Positions 19,105 to 30,295 of a DNA stretch of 64,000 nt are shown here, one piece after another. The stretch is from Buttiauxella sp. A111. GTDB lineage: Bacteria > Pseudomonadota > Gammaproteobacteria > Enterobacterales > Enterobacteriaceae. The notes below the pieces were generated by a model. The model did no database searches. It was not told where the DNA came from and saw nothing but the letters and a program-made list of their open reading frames with translations. Position 1 is the first letter of the stretch, and every line of letters starts with the position of its first letter. Where the stretch lies: NCBI RefSeq assembly GCF_014189855.1, contig NZ_BJFN01000008.1, forward strand, positions 62,001 to 126,000, read 5' to 3'. Position numbers and translations under genes: made by a program.

Positions 19105-20205
19105 ATGCGTATCCTAATGATTATTGATGGTTTACCTGGCGGTGGTGCTGAGAAGACCGTACTTACCTTATCGAAAGGTTTGGTAGGAATGGGCCATCAG
19201 GTATCCGTTTTTTCACTGCGCCGCGTCTGTGATTATGAGATCCCGGAAGACGTTGATTATCAGGTCATACTGGATACCTGTAAAAAACCCTGGCGCAAGC
19301 TGACAGAATTGTCTCGCCGTGCTGCCTTGCTTGATAGCGCAATTGAACAAGCGCAGAAAAAAGGGAATTTCGACCTCATCTTTTCTCACCTGCATAAAAC
19401 CGACCGCATTGTTGCTCATACCAAATCAATTGCGCGTGAGAAGCTCTGGTACTGTGTCCATGGCATGTTTTCTTACTCCTATCTTCAGCATCGACAGGGG
19501 TTCTCTCGTTGGATAAAACGTAAAAAAATTCAAAGCGTTTACCAAAATAGCAATGTCGTTGCCGTGTCTCAGGCGGTACTACACGACATTACTACGGCTT
19601 TCGATATTACGTTGTCCAAGGGCACAGTTATCCATAACCCTTTCGATATCGACGGAATATATTTAAAAGCGAAAGAACCGTGCGAAATGGCGGGGCAGGA
19701 GTATTTAATCCACGTTGGTCGTTTCCATGAACATAAACGCCATGACCGGTTGATCAAAGCTTATGCACTCAGTGGAATTCAGGCACCGCTAATCCTGATG
19801 GGTAACGGCAGTGCTGAGCGTATTGCCGAAATAAAAGCGATGACCACAAATGCGGGTGTTGCCGACCGCGTGATTCTGAAACCATTCGCATCAAACCCTT
19901 ATCCGTGGATTGCCAATGCGCGTATGCTGCTGCTGAGCTCCGATTGCGAGGGATTTGGCAATGTGCTGGTCGAAGCGCTAATTTGCCAGACCCCCACAGT
20001 GAGTACACATTGCCCTGGTGGACCAGCAGAGATTCTTACCGGAGAACTGGCTCGCGGCCTTTCAGGTATGAGTGATCAGGACTTTGCAGACACTATGCTG
20101 GATATTTATAACAACCCACCCGTTATTGATACCACGACTATTGAGTCATATAGCATTGGTGCCATCTGCCAGCAGTATCTGTCACTGGCAACGGAAGAAA
20201 GATAA
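19105..20205 (+). CDS. wabH: LPS core N-acetylglucosaminyltransferase WabH
   Basis: In Klebsiella WabH adds GlcNAc to the galacturonic acid placed by WabG; WabN then deacetylates it. The 366-residue protein is a GT4 enzyme: ILMIIDGLPGGGAEKTVLTL at the start, VIHNPFDIDGI, LIHVGRFHEHKRHDRLIKAY, and the donor motif SDCEGFGNVLVEALICQTP (about residues 278-296). It starts 3 bp after wabG. Together wabG, wabH and wabN give the GalA-GlcN outer-core segment typical of Klebsiella and relatives. Confidence 0.86.
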   Translation: MRILMIIDGLPGGGAEKTVLTLSKGLVGMGHQVSVFSLRRVCDYEIPEDVDYQVILDTCKKPWRKLTELSRRAALLDSAIEQAQKKGNFDLIFSHLHKTDRIVAHTKSIAREKLWYCVHGMFSYSYLQHRQGFSRWIKRKKIQSVYQNSNVVAVSQAVLHDITTAFDITLSKGTVIHNPFDIDGIYLKAKEPCEMAGQEYLIHVGRFHEHKRHDRLIKAYALSGIQAPLILMGNGSAERIAEIKAMTTNAGVADRVILKPFASNPYPWIANARMLLLSSDCEGFGNVLVEALICQTPTVSTHCPGGPAEILTGELARGLSGMSDQDFADTMLDIYNNPPVIDTTTIESYSIGAICQQYLSLATEER

Positions 20206-20225
20206 CAATATTTCCAGGTAATTTT

Positions 20226-21227
20226 ATGCAACAGAACCTACGTCCACTCCTCAGCGTTGTCGTTGCTGTTTATAACGGCGAATCTTTTTTGGCTAAATTC
20301 TTTGCCTGTCTAGACGCTCAGAATATCGACGGCATGGAAGTCATTATGGTGAACGATGGTTCAACCGATGGCTCCATGGCGATTATTGAAGCCTGGAGTA
20401 GCAAGTTCCCTGGCATGAAAATCATTGAGCAGGAAAATCAGGGCGTTTCGATTGCGCGTAATACTGGGCTCGCTGTAGCCACAGGCCAGTATCTTTCCTT
20501 CCCGGATATCGATGATGACTTCAAACCCGGCATGTACCGTCATTTGCTGGATCTGGCATTAAAAAATGACCTGGATGTCGTGACGTGTAATGGGAATTAT
20601 GTTTACGAAAACAACAAGAAACCTTCACGACCGATCTTTCCGCGAGACAAACTTCAGTCGACCGACGTCCTGAGTGGCCCCCAGTGGCTTAAACGTGCGC
20701 TGGATTCGCGCAAGTTTCTGCACGTGACCTGGCTGAACCTTTATCGACATGATTTTATTCGCGAACATGGTTTTACTTTTGAACCCGGTTTGCGCCATCA
20801 GGACATTCCGTGGACAACAGAGGTGTTACTTGCTGCGGAGCGCGTCCAATATACTGACGAGCAATACTACGATTACTACATCCATTCAGCCTCGGTTTCC
20901 CATAAACCAGATACTGATGACACCCTTATCCGCTCAGCTCGCCATTATATGAAAATACTGGAAATGTTGGATGCTATTAACCAGCGTTATCCGGAAGCGG
21001 TAAAGAATATCCCTGCCTGTAACTGGCAAATCGCTAAAGAGGGTCTTGGGATATTACACACTTTCAATAATATGAAAGATCCGCACAAGAAGAAGATGAT
21101 CGTTCAGGAGTTTTTTGATCGTGGCATCTGGCGTCTGATTTGGAAAAATGCTCGCGGATTCCGACTACGCTGGCGCCTGGGTCGTCGCTACCTAAAACTG
21201 AAGAAAGCGACCCGCGTACCGGGTTGA
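20226..21227 (+). CDS. Family 2 glycosyltransferase, LPS core
   Basis: GT-A glycosyltransferase of 333 residues: LLSVVVAVYNGESFLAKFF at the start, VIMVNDGSTDGS, and YLSFPDIDDDFKPG carrying the acidic metal motif (about residues 91-104). RHQDIPWTTEVLLAAERVQY is the later catalytic part. The C-terminus is basic. It occupies the position of the Klebsiella core-locus reading frame between wabH and waaA (described as orf10); I am not sure of an accepted gene name. It follows wabH by 20 bp and probably ends the waaQ operon. Confidence 0.82.
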   Translation: MQQNLRPLLSVVVAVYNGESFLAKFFACLDAQNIDGMEVIMVNDGSTDGSMAIIEAWSSKFPGMKIIEQENQGVSIARNTGLAVATGQYLSFPDIDDDFKPGMYRHLLDLALKNDLDVVTCNGNYVYENNKKPSRPIFPRDKLQSTDVLSGPQWLKRALDSRKFLHVTWLNLYRHDFIREHGFTFEPGLRHQDIPWTTEVLLAAERVQYTDEQYYDYYIHSASVSHKPDTDDTLIRSARHYMKILEMLDAINQRYPEAVKNIPACNWQIAKEGLGILHTFNNMKDPHKKKMIVQEFFDRGIWRLIWKNARGFRLRWRLGRRYLKLKKATRVPG

Positions 21228-21241
21228 AAAAACGCTCACAA

Positions 21242-21264
21242 GCGGGTGGCCGCATGCCGCCCGC
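21242..21264 (+). other. GC-rich hairpin without a T-run, wabH-operon/waaA gap
   Basis: Arms GCGGGTGGC (21242-21250) and GCCGCCCGC (21256-21264) pair over nine positions, one of them G-U, around a CGCAT loop. No T-run follows, so it is not a standard terminator. It may be an RNA-stabilising or attenuating hairpin, or a REP-like remnant. Confidence 0.5.
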
Positions 21265-21398
21265 AACTTCTGCAACTCAAGCACTAACGCATCTGAATAC
21301 TAAGCAATGCCTTCGTGATATTACCAAAACAATAGCTTTAAGCTTCCCGAATGCTTAGAATTTGCCCGCCGATAATGAAAATACGGAAAATTCGCTTG

Positions 21399-22669
21399 GA
21401 ATCGTTGTATACCGCTCTGTTCTATCTTATTCAGCCGCTTGTTTGGCTGCGACTGTTACTCCGTAGCCGTAAAGCTCCCGCGTACCGTAAACGCTGGGCG
21501 GAACGTTACGGCTATTGCCGTGGAAAAGTGGAGCCCGATGGTATTCTTCTGCATTCAGTTTCCGTTGGCGAGACACTGGCGGCAATTCCGTTAGTTCGCG
21601 CCCTGCGCCATCGCTACCCAACGATTCCAATTACCGTCACCACAATGACCCCAACGGGTTCGGAGCGTGCGCTGTCGGCCTTTGGGAAAAATGTGCACCA
21701 TGTTTATTTGCCATATGATCTCCCTTGCGCCATGAAGCGCTTTTTCAATACCGTGCGCCCTAAATTAGTTATCGTGATGGAAACAGAATTGTGGCCCAAC
21801 ATGATCAACGAATTACACCAACGTAAAATCCCACTGGTCATTGCCAATGCTCGTCTCTCTGCACGCTCGGCAAAGGGATATAAAAAACTGGGTAATTTCA
21901 CGCGTCGTCTGATGAGCAAAATTACACTCATCGCTGCGCAAAATGAAGAAGATGGGGCTCGGTTCATCGAGCTTGGTCTTAAACGCACTCAGTTAACCGT
22001 CACCGGCAGCCTGAAATTTGATATTTCTGTGACCCCAGAACTTGCCGCACGTGCAATTACGCTACGCCGCCAATGGGCCCCGCATCGTAAAGTGTGGATT
22101 GCCACCAGCACCCATGATGGTGAAGAGAGCATTATTCTGGATGCGCACCGTCAGTTGCTGGCCAAGTTCCCAGATTTACTGCTAATTCTTGTTCCACGCC
22201 ACCCTGAGCGGTTCAAAGATGCTCGGGATATGACTCAGAAGGCTGGTTTCAGCTATATCATGCGCAGCAGTGGCGAAAAACCGTCCAGCAGCACGCAAGT
22301 CGTTATTGGTGACACAATGGGCGAATTGATGATGCTGTATGGAATTGCCGATCTCGCCTTTGTGGGCGGAAGCCTGGTTGAACGCGGAGGCCATAATCCG
22401 CTGGAACCTTCGGCACACGCGATTCCAGTATTGATGGGCCCACATACCTTCAATTTCAAAGATATTTGCGCCCGATTGCAGCGTGCGGATGGGTTGATTA
22501 CCGTCACGGATGCCTCATCGCTAGTGAGTGAAATTACGACTCTGCTAACCGATGAAGATTATCGTCTTTACTATGGCCGTCATGCCGTGGAAGTCCTTCA
22601 CCAGAATCAGGGTGCTCTACAACGGTTACTGCAATTATTGCAACCGTATCTGCCGCAACGGAGCCACTA

Positions 22670-22670
<1 letters not shown>
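21399..22670 (+). CDS. waaA: 3-deoxy-D-manno-octulosonic acid (Kdo) transferase
   Basis: Essential bifunctional transferase that moves two Kdo residues from CMP-Kdo to lipid IVA at the inner membrane, upstream of all core sugars. The 423-residue protein has an N-terminal membrane anchor ([19 protein letters not shown]) and motifs [20 protein letters not shown] and [22 protein letters not shown] 21399 is preferred: it aligns with the MELLYTAL starts of relatives and has GGA at 8-bp spacing. ATG 21375 is possible. The waaE start overlaps its stop by one base. Confidence 0.95.
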
Positions 22671-23937
<1,267 letters not shown>

Positions 23938-23941
23938 AGAT

Positions 23942-24751
23942 TTAGTGCTGGCAATGGCGGCAGTAAAACGTGCTGCGTTGCCCGTGCTTACTGGTAACTA
24001 TTGGCGCACCACAAGCCTTACATGGCTCTCCTGCTCGCCCATAAACCTGCAACTCCTGAGCGAAATAGCCAGGTTTTCCATCCGACTGCAAAAAATCTTT
24101 TAGCGTAGTTCCGCCCTGCTCAATCGAACGTAGCAATACCGCTTTAATGGTTTTGACCAGTATTTCGCATTCAGCGTATGAAAGTGACTGGGCAGTGCGA
24201 TCAGGATGGATTCCTGCAGCAAACAGCGATTCACTGGCATAAATGTTACCCACCCCCACCACCAGTTTGTTATCCATAATCCACTGCTTTATTGCCATTT
24301 TCTTTTTCGCAGATTTTTCGCGTAGATAATCTGCCGAAAACGCATCACTTAGAGGTTCCGGGCCAAGATGCGCCAGCACATTACTGCCTTCTAACTCTTT
24401 CGCCCATAACCAGGCACCGAAGCGGCGCGGATCGGTATAGCGCAGGACTTTGCCATTGCTCATCACCAAATCGACATGGTCATGTTTTTGGGCAGGATAA
24501 TCTTCTGGAAGAATACGCAGGCTACCCGACATGCCAAGATGGATAATAATCCAGCCATCCGGGAGTTCGAGAAGCAGATATTTAGCGCGGCGCTGCACAC
24601 TTAAGACGGGTTTATCACTTAGAGCATGGATTTCATCGGAGACTGGCCAACGTAAGCGACCGTTACGCACAACGGCATGCAGGATAGTTTCCCCCACCAA
24701 ATGTGGTTCAATGCCACGTCGACTGGTTTCTACTTCAGGTAATTCGGGCAT
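23942..24751 (-). CDS. mutM: Formamidopyrimidine-DNA glycosylase
   Basis: Base-excision repair enzyme that removes 8-oxoguanine and formamidopyrimidines and nicks the abasic site. The N-terminal PELPEVE supplies Pro2, the nucleophile, and Glu3. Lys57 lies in [10 protein letters not shown]. The helix-two-turn-helix region is [17 protein letters not shown]. The C-terminal zinc finger has CKACGAPI...YCRHCQ (about residues 245-268). At 269 residues it matches the E. coli length. The rpmG-rpmB genes lie just upstream on the same strand, separated by a terminator. Confidence 0.97.
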   Translation of the reverse strand: MPELPEVETSRRGIEPHLVGETILHAVVRNGRLRWPVSDEIHALSDKPVLSVQRRAKYLLLELPDGWIIIHLGMSGSLRILPEDYPAQKHDHVDLVMSNGKVLRYTDPRRFGAWLWAKELEGSNVLAHLGPEPLSDAFSADYLREKSAKKKMAIKQWIMDNKLVVGVGNIYASESLFAAGIHPDRTAQSLSYAECEILVKTIKAVLLRSIEQGGTTLKDFLQSDGKPGYFAQELQVYGRAGEPCKACGAPIVTSKHGQRSTFYCRHCQH

Positions 24752-24779
24752 CTCTCCTCCAGACTAAAAGCCTAAAACG

Positions 24780-24805
24780 AAAAAACCCCGCCGAAGCGAG
24801 GTTTT
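24780..24805 (-). terminator. Intrinsic terminator of rpmB-rpmG
   Basis: Minus-strand stem ACCTCGC and GCGGGGT around a TTCG tetraloop, followed by T6. It lies 18 bp after the rpmG stop and before mutM. Confidence 0.88.
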
Positions 24806-24822
24806 CATCAAAGACACTAAAA

Positions 24823-24993
<171 letters not shown>

Positions 24994-25003
24994 TTAATTC
25001 CTC

Positions 25004-25261
<258 letters not shown>

Positions 25262-25385
25262 TTAGCTCGAGCTTCGTATAGGGTTATGGCGCCTCGTCAG
25301 GCCGCAAGCCTGGTCCCTGGCGGTTCAATGTGAACCACAGTGCCAGGCGCATAATGCCAAAACCCGAGATTCTCAAAGGTGGCGT

Positions 25386-25414
25386 AGTATACGCTGCCTA
25401 ACGCATGTGCTCAA
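25386..25414 (-). promoter_or_regulatory. Sigma-70 promoter of rpmB-rpmG
   Basis: Minus-strand -35 TTGAGC (25409-25414) and -10 TATACT (25386-25391) with exactly 17 bp between them. It is the best promoter match in the gap between radC and rpmB and is oriented toward rpmB. Confidence 0.65.
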
Positions 25415-25456
25415 GTCCCGAACAGACAAAGATCCCCAAGGATCGCGCAATTCGGC

Positions 25457-26134
25457 CTAAATCCACCCACGTTCTGCAAAAGAAACGTACTCTCCACGGC
25501 CAATAACAAGATGGTCGAGCACTCGAATGTCCATAAACAGGCAAGCTTTTACGATGCGTTCGGTAATAACACGATCAGCTTTACTCGGTTCTGCTCGACC
25601 AGACGGGTGATTATGCGCGAGTATTAGCGCCGCTGCATTTGATTTCATCGCTTCGCGCACAATTTCTCTCGGATGGACCTCTACATGGTTCAAAGTTCCA
25701 GCAAACATTGGACTATGTTTAATCACTCGGTTCTGGTTATCCAGGAAAATAACCATGAAGATCTCGCGTTCTGCTGTTGTCAGTTGACTTTGGATATACT
25801 CCCTGACTGAATCCGACCCTTTTAAGGATAGCTCATCAACGCCACGTGAATAGTAGTAACGCCTTGCCAGCTCAGCAATAGCGTTAAGCTGGGTGTATTT
25901 CGCATCACCAATGCCCTTCACGTCTTTAAATTCCGAATGATCTGCCGACAACAGCCTGCTTAATGAGCCGAATTGATGCAATAAGCTCTGTGCAAACGCG
26001 AGTACATTCATATTTTGGCAACCCGTACGTAAAAATAACGCCACTAACTCGACATCCGTTAATGAGGCAGCACCAAATTTCAGCAGTTTTTCTCGCGGCA
26101 TGCATGCTCCAGCCTGCTCTATGATCTCACTCAT
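25457..26134 (-). CDS. radC: RadC/YicR family JAB-domain protein
   Basis: Conserved protein of unresolved role; early links to DNA repair were later attributed to recG. The 225-residue product has an N-terminal helix-hairpin-helix region ([21 protein letters not shown]) and a C-terminal JAB/MPN-type metal site: [11 protein letters not shown] and [18 protein letters not shown] (about residues 167-184), with the His-x-His...Asp pattern. ATG 26134 has a strong AAGGAGG ribosome site and matches the E. coli start. A longer frame to 26209 is not supported. It diverges from coaBC. Confidence 0.93.
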   Translation of the reverse strand: MSEIIEQAGACMPREKLLKFGAASLTDVELVALFLRTGCQNMNVLAFAQSLLHQFGSLSRLLSADHSEFKDVKGIGDAKYTQLNAIAELARRYYYSRGVDELSLKGSDSVREYIQSQLTTAEREIFMVIFLDNQNRVIKHSPMFAGTLNHVEVHPREIVREAMKSNAAALILAHNHPSGRAEPSKADRVITERIVKACLFMDIRVLDHLVIGRGEYVSFAERGWI

Positions 26135-26296
26135 CAGAACCTCCTTGCCCTTAATGCTGCTCATTGTGCACAACTTGAGAAGCACACACGATATGCAGAT
26201 ATTCCCCATGCGGGATGTCTCGCAAACTGCAAAAAAGTCGTTACCGAATGAGTGTGGTAAAATAGCCAGATGACTGTGACTTCTGGTGGAAAAATC

Positions 26297-27511
26297 ATGA
26301 TGGGGCTTTCTGGCAAAAAAATTGTTCTGGGTGTCAGCGGCGGTATTGCTGCTTATAAAACACCTGAACTGGTACGGCGCCTGCGTGAACGCGGGGCTGA
26401 GGTAAGAGTGGTAATGACAGAGGCGGCAAAAGCCTTTATTACGCCACTGAGTTTACAAGCCGTGTCAGGTTACCCGGTGTCAGACAGCTTGTTAGATCCC
26501 GCCGCAGAAGCAGCAATGGGTCATATTGAATTAGGTAAATGGGCTGATTTAGTTATTCTTGCACCTGCCACGGCCGATTTAATTGCCCGCATTACTGTAG
26601 GTATGGCAAATGACCTGGTGAGTACGATTTGTCTTGCAACCCCTGCGCCTGTTGCCGTTGTCCCTGCTATGAATCAACAGATGTACCGAGCCGCAGCGAC
26701 ACAACATAACCTTGAGGTACTCTCTGCACGCGGCTTATTGATGTGGGGGCCGGATAGCGGTAGCCAGGCCTGTGGCGATGTTGGCCCTGGTCGTATGCTT
26801 GACCCATTAACGATTGTAGACATGGCCGCTCAACATTTTGCTGTCATCAAAGATCTGCAACATCTCAATGTCATGATTACCGCCGGCCCGACTCGCGAAC
26901 GCCTGGATCCTGTACGCTATATCACCAACGATAGTTCCGGGAAAATGGGTTATGCCATCGCAGCAGCAGCGGCAGCACGCGGCGCAAATGTGACATTAAT
27001 TTCAGGTCCTGTTTCTTTACCAACGCCGCCATGGGTGAAACGTATTGACGTCACCACAGCGTTGGAAATGGAAGCTGCAGTCCAACAGCATGTGCAGGAG
27101 CAACAAATTTTCGTTGGTTGTGCCGCCGTTGCAGACTATCGTGCCGCCGCCGTTGCTGATGAAAAAATCAAAAAGCAAGGCGATGAAATTACGATAAAAA
27201 TGATTAAAAACCCGGATATTGTTGCCGGTGTCGCAGCACTTTTAACTCACCGTCCATATGTTGTTGGGTTTGCCGCCGAAACAAATAATGTGGAAGAATA
27301 CGCCCAGCAAAAACGCGTGAGTAAAAACCTTGATCTGATTTGTGCGAACGATGTATCACAGGCAGGCCAAGGATTTAACAGCGAAAACAATGCATTGCAC
27401 CTTTTCTGGCAGGATGGAGATAAAGTCTTACCTCTTGAACGTAAAGAGCTCCTTGGCCATCTTTTACTGAACGAGATAGTTACCCGTTATGATGAAAAAA
27501 ATCGACGTTAA
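26297..27511 (+). CDS. coaBC: Bifunctional phosphopantothenoylcysteine decarboxylase/phosphopantothenate-cysteine ligase
   Basis: Two consecutive steps of CoA synthesis: CTP-dependent coupling of cysteine to phosphopantothenate (CoaB, C-terminal half) and FMN-dependent decarboxylation (CoaC, N-terminal half). CoaC motifs: [37 protein letters not shown] (about residues 150-162). CoaB motifs: [16 protein letters not shown] and a KIKKQ segment. The usual SNHSSGKMG reads TNDSSGKMG here: the Asn is kept and His is replaced by Asp. ATG 26297 has GGTGGA at 6 bp; ATG 26300 is equally possible, giving 404 or 403 residues. Its end overlaps dut by 23 bp. Confidence 0.96.
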   Translation: MMGLSGKKIVLGVSGGIAAYKTPELVRRLRERGAEVRVVMTEAAKAFITPLSLQAVSGYPVSDSLLDPAAEAAMGHIELGKWADLVILAPATADLIARITVGMANDLVSTICLATPAPVAVVPAMNQQMYRAAATQHNLEVLSARGLLMWGPDSGSQACGDVGPGRMLDPLTIVDMAAQHFAVIKDLQHLNVMITAGPTRERLDPVRYITNDSSGKMGYAIAAAAAARGANVTLISGPVSLPTPPWVKRIDVTTALEMEAAVQQHVQEQQIFVGCAAVADYRAAAVADEKIKKQGDEITIKMIKNPDIVAGVAALLTHRPYVVGFAAETNNVEEYAQQKRVSKNLDLICANDVSQAGQGFNSENNALHLFWQDGDKVLPLERKELLGHLLLNEIVTRYDEKNRR

Positions 27512-27947
27512 GATTCTGGACCCACGCGTTGGCCAACAATTCCCACTGCCGACTTATGCAACTTCCGGTTCTGCGGGACTTGACCTACGTGCCTGTCTGG
27601 ATGACGCCGTAGAGCTTGCTCCTGGTGTAACCAAACTGATTCCAACCGGGCTGGCTATCCATATCGCCGATCCAACTCTTGCGGCCGTCATTCTGCCTCG
27701 TTCAGGTCTTGGTCATAAGCATGGTGTTGTTTTAGGCAACCTTGTTGGACTGATAGACTCAGATTATCAAGGGCAGTTAATGGTTTCCGTCTGGAACCGC
27801 GGTCAAGATCACTTCACTATCGAACCCGGTGAACGCATTGCTCAAATGGTGTTTGTGCCCGTCGTCCAGGCAGAATTCAACCTGGTTGAAGATTTCGATT
27901 CCAGCGATCGTGGCGAAGGTGGTTTTGGCCATTCAGGACGTCAGTAA
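27489..27947 (+). CDS. dut: Deoxyuridine 5'-triphosphate nucleotidohydrolase
   Basis: Hydrolyses dUTP to dUMP and pyrophosphate, keeping uracil out of DNA and feeding dTMP synthesis. The 152-residue trimeric dUTPase has its five motifs: [39 protein letters not shown] and the flexible C-terminal [10 protein letters not shown] that closes the active site. It overlaps the end of coaBC by 23 bp. Two adjacent ATG codons (27489 and 27492) are both possible starts. Confidence 0.97.
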   Translation: MMKKIDVKILDPRVGQQFPLPTYATSGSAGLDLRACLDDAVELAPGVTKLIPTGLAIHIADPTLAAVILPRSGLGHKHGVVLGNLVGLIDSDYQGQLMVSVWNRGQDHFTIEPGERIAQMVFVPVVQAEFNLVEDFDSSDRGEGGFGHSGRQ

Positions 27948-27968
27948 CTTCATTTAAAAACGTAACCC

Positions 27969-28021
27969 CACAGCGTAAAAAATGTGAAAAAACCGCAAAC
28001 TTTAAGTTTGCGAGCGCTGTG
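27969..28021 (+). repeat. Nested inverted repeat between dut and slmA
   Basis: Inner arms CGCAAACTT (27994-28002) and AAGTTTGCG (28004-28012) are perfect around one base. Outer arms CACAGCG (27969-27975) and CGCTGTG (28015-28021) enclose them. No T-run follows directly. It could be an RNA hairpin in the coaBC-dut-slmA transcript or a protein-binding palindrome. Confidence 0.6.
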
Positions 28022-28067
28022 TGGCTACCTGCCTGACAAGTGCGTTATTTCAGGGGTATTTTAGAAC

Positions 28068-28664
28068 ATGGCAGAAAAGCAAATTGCGAAACGGAATCGT
28101 CGCGAGGAAATACTTCAGTCTCTGGCCCAAATGCTTGAATCCAGCGATGGCAGTCAACGAATTACGACGGCTAAGCTCGCAGCGACTGTTGGTGTTTCCG
28201 AAGCTGCACTTTATCGACATTTTCCCAGCAAAACGAAAATGTTCGATAGCCTTATCGAATTTATTGAAGACAGTCTGATTACCCGTATCAACCTCATCCT
28301 GAAAGATGAGAAAGATACCCACGCACGTCTGCGATTAATCGTTCTCTTAATCTTGGGGTTTGGCGAACGTAATCCGGGGCTGACGCGTATTCTAACCGGG
28401 CATGCGCTGATGTTTGAACAAGACCGTCTGCAAGGCCGTATCAATCAGCTTTTTGAACGTATCGAAGTTCAATTGCGTCAGGTCATGCGTGAAAAGAAGA
28501 TGCGCGAAGGTGAAGGCTACTGCACTGATGAATCGTTACTCGCCAGCCTGCTTTTGGCATTTTGTGAAGGGACGTTATCGCGTTTTGTACGCAGCGAGTT
28601 CCGCTATTTACCTACAAGTGATTTTGATACCCGCTGGCCGCTGATTGCTGCACAACTTCGTTAA
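28068..28664 (+). CDS. slmA: Nucleoid occlusion factor SlmA
   Basis: TetR-family DNA-binding protein that, bound to its chromosomal sites, blocks FtsZ ring assembly over the nucleoid. The 198-residue product has an N-terminal helix-turn-helix ([21 protein letters not shown], about residues 32-52) and an alpha-helical C-terminal domain. Length and sequence match E. coli SlmA closely. It follows dut after a 120-bp gap and is convergent with pyrE across a shared terminator. Confidence 0.96.
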   Translation: MAEKQIAKRNRREEILQSLAQMLESSDGSQRITTAKLAATVGVSEAALYRHFPSKTKMFDSLIEFIEDSLITRINLILKDEKDTHARLRLIVLLILGFGERNPGLTRILTGHALMFEQDRLQGRINQLFERIEVQLRQVMREKKMREGEGYCTDESLLASLLLAFCEGTLSRFVRSEFRYLPTSDFDTRWPLIAAQLR

Positions 28665-28669
28665 ATATT

Positions 28670-28692
28670 AAGGGCCTTTGAAAGGCCCTTTT
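28670..28692. terminator. Bidirectional terminator between slmA and pyrE
   Basis: Arms AGGGCCTTT (28671-28679) and AAAGGCCCT (28681-28689) around one G, with T-rich sequence to the right and AT-rich sequence to the left. It begins 6 bp after the slmA stop and 3 bp from the pyrE stop. Confidence 0.8.
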
Positions 28693-28694
28693 AC

Positions 28695-29336
28695 TTACAC
28701 TCCGTACTGGGTACGGTACTCACGCACCGCGGCTAAATGCCCGGCCATTTCAGGTTTTTCTTCCAGATAATCAATCAGGTCTTTCAGCGTAATGATAGAG
28801 ATGACCTGACACTGATAATCGCGTTCCACTTCCTGAATCGCAGATATTTCGCCACGACCACGCTCCTGACGATCCAGAGAAATAAGGACACCCGCGAGCG
28901 ATGCGTTATTTGCAGCAATAATCTCCATTGATTCACGAATGGCAGTACCGGCGGTAATAACGTCATCTACCAGCATCACGCGCCCTTGCAGAGCACTGCC
29001 GACCAGGTTCCCACCTTCCCCGTGATCCTTCGCTTCTTTACGGTTGAAGCAATATGGCACATCACGTTCATGATGCTCTGCCAACGCAACCGCTGTAGTC
29101 GTAGCGATAGGGATCCCTTTGTAAGCCGGCCCAAACAGCAAATCAAAATCAATACCAGAATCCACTAAAGCGGCGGCATAAAAACGGCCCAACAGTGCCA
29201 GATCACGCCCGGTATTAAATAGCCCAGCGTTGAAGAAATAAGGGCTGGTGCGCCCGGATTTCAACGTAAACTCGCCAAACTTCAGTACCTGCTTGTTAAG
29301 CGCAAATTCAATAAACTGGCGCTGATACGGTTTCAT
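28695..29336 (-). CDS. pyrE: Orotate phosphoribosyltransferase
   Basis: Forms OMP from orotate and PRPP in pyrimidine synthesis. The 213-residue type I PRTase has the PRPP-binding motif [17 protein letters not shown] (about residues 120-136) and the catalytic loop [11 protein letters not shown] (about 99-109). ATG 29336 has AAGGAG upstream and matches E. coli; an upstream frame to 29375 lies in the leader. It is downstream of rph with an attenuator just after the rph stop. An ERIC repeat separates the attenuator from the pyrE ribosome site. Confidence 0.97.
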   Translation of the reverse strand: MKPYQRQFIEFALNKQVLKFGEFTLKSGRTSPYFFNAGLFNTGRDLALLGRFYAAALVDSGIDFDLLFGPAYKGIPIATTTAVALAEHHERDVPYCFNRKEAKDHGEGGNLVGSALQGRVMLVDDVITAGTAIRESMEIIAANNASLAGVLISLDRQERGRGEISAIQEVERDYQCQVISIITLKDLIDYLEEKPEMAGHLAAVREYRTQYGV

Positions 29337-29377
29337 GGATTTGCTCCTTTGCATTTCATTTTGGTAGATGCACAAAA

Positions 29378-29484
29378 TAATTCGAGTTGCGTCGCGGCGA
29401 CAAGAGAACGCATCCCGATGAGCTTACGTAAGTAAGTGTCTCGGGTAAGTTCGTGCAGCCAACAAAGATGCAGCTTGAAGTATG
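29378..29484. repeat. ERIC (IRU) repeat between rph and pyrE
   Basis: Core AGCTTACGTAAGTAAG (29421-29436) with flanking complementary CCCGATG and TCTCGGG segments is the ERIC consensus pattern. The ends ATAATTCGAGTTGC and GCAGCTTGAAGTAT form an imperfect terminal inverted repeat. About 107 bp, slightly shorter than the 127-bp consensus. Confidence 0.85.
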
Positions 29485-29491
29485 ACGTGCA

Positions 29492-29518
29492 TAAAAAAGG
29501 CGACTCTCAGAGTCGCCT
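29492..29518 (-). terminator. rph terminator / pyrE attenuator
   Basis: Perfect minus-strand stem AGGCGACTCT and AGAGTCGCCT around one base, followed by T6. It begins 4 bp after the rph stop codon. In E. coli the equivalent hairpin gives UTP-sensitive attenuation: when UTP is low, a ribosome finishing rph stays close to the polymerase and prevents the hairpin. The short distance here preserves that geometry. Confidence 0.82.
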
Positions 29519-29522
29519 AATA

Positions 29523-30239
29523 TTAATTTTCTAACGCCGCCTTCTGCGACGTTACGATAGATTCAATTCCCCCTCGCGCCAGCGCCAGTAGCGCCAACAG
29601 CTCTTCATGGGTGAACGGCTCGCCTTCAGCGGTGCCCTGAATCTCAATCATGCGGCCATCTTCCATCATCACGACATTCATGTCGGTTTCAGCAGAAGAG
29701 TCTTCAACATATTCGAGATCGCAGATAGCAGCACCATTGACGATACCCACTGAAACCGCAGCAACCATCCCTTTCATTGGGTTAGTTTTCAGCTTACCTG
29801 CAGCGACCAGTTTATTAAGAGCATCAGCCAGTGCTACACATGCACCGGTAATAGATGCGGTACGAGTACCGCCGTCTGCCTGCAGCACATCGCAGTCCAG
29901 CGTAATGGTATATTCGCCAAGGACTTTCAAATCTACTGCTGCACGCAGAGAACGCGCAATCAGGCGCTGAATCTCAAGGGTACGGCCGCCCTGTTTGCCT
30001 TTTGCAGCTTCACGGGCATTACGGCTATGGGTTGCACGTGGCAGCATCCCATATTCAGCAGTGATCCAACCTTGGCCCTGGCCTTTCAGAAAGCGCGGAA
30101 CACTTTCTTCAACGGTGGCGGTACAAAGTACTTTAGTATCGCCGAACTCGACCAGCACGGAGCCTTCTGCGTGTTTGGTGTAATTACGGGTCAGGGTGAC
30201 TGGGCGCACTTGTTCGGCGCTACGACCTGATGGACGCAT
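29523..30239 (-). CDS. rph: Ribonuclease PH
   Basis: Phosphorolytic 3'-5' exoribonuclease that trims tRNA 3' ends. The 238-residue protein is full length, unlike the frameshifted allele of E. coli K-12. It starts [14 protein letters not shown] and contains [39 protein letters not shown] and [20 protein letters not shown], the PDX-type phosphate and metal motifs. It is the promoter-proximal gene of rph-pyrE, and its translation couples to the pyrE attenuator. Divergent from yicC, with an insertion-bearing ERIC in the 324-bp gap. Confidence 0.96.
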   Translation of the reverse strand: MRPSGRSAEQVRPVTLTRNYTKHAEGSVLVEFGDTKVLCTATVEESVPRFLKGQGQGWITAEYGMLPRATHSRNAREAAKGKQGGRTLEIQRLIARSLRAAVDLKVLGEYTITLDCDVLQADGGTRTASITGACVALADALNKLVAAGKLKTNPMKGMVAAVSVGIVNGAAICDLEYVEDSSAETDMNVVMMEDGRMIEIQGTAEGEPFTHEELLALLALARGGIESIVTSQKAALEN

Positions 30240-30295
30240 GGGGTTATCTCCGGCTAAAACGAATGTGGCTGCGCATTATACGGACTTCGTTCGCT

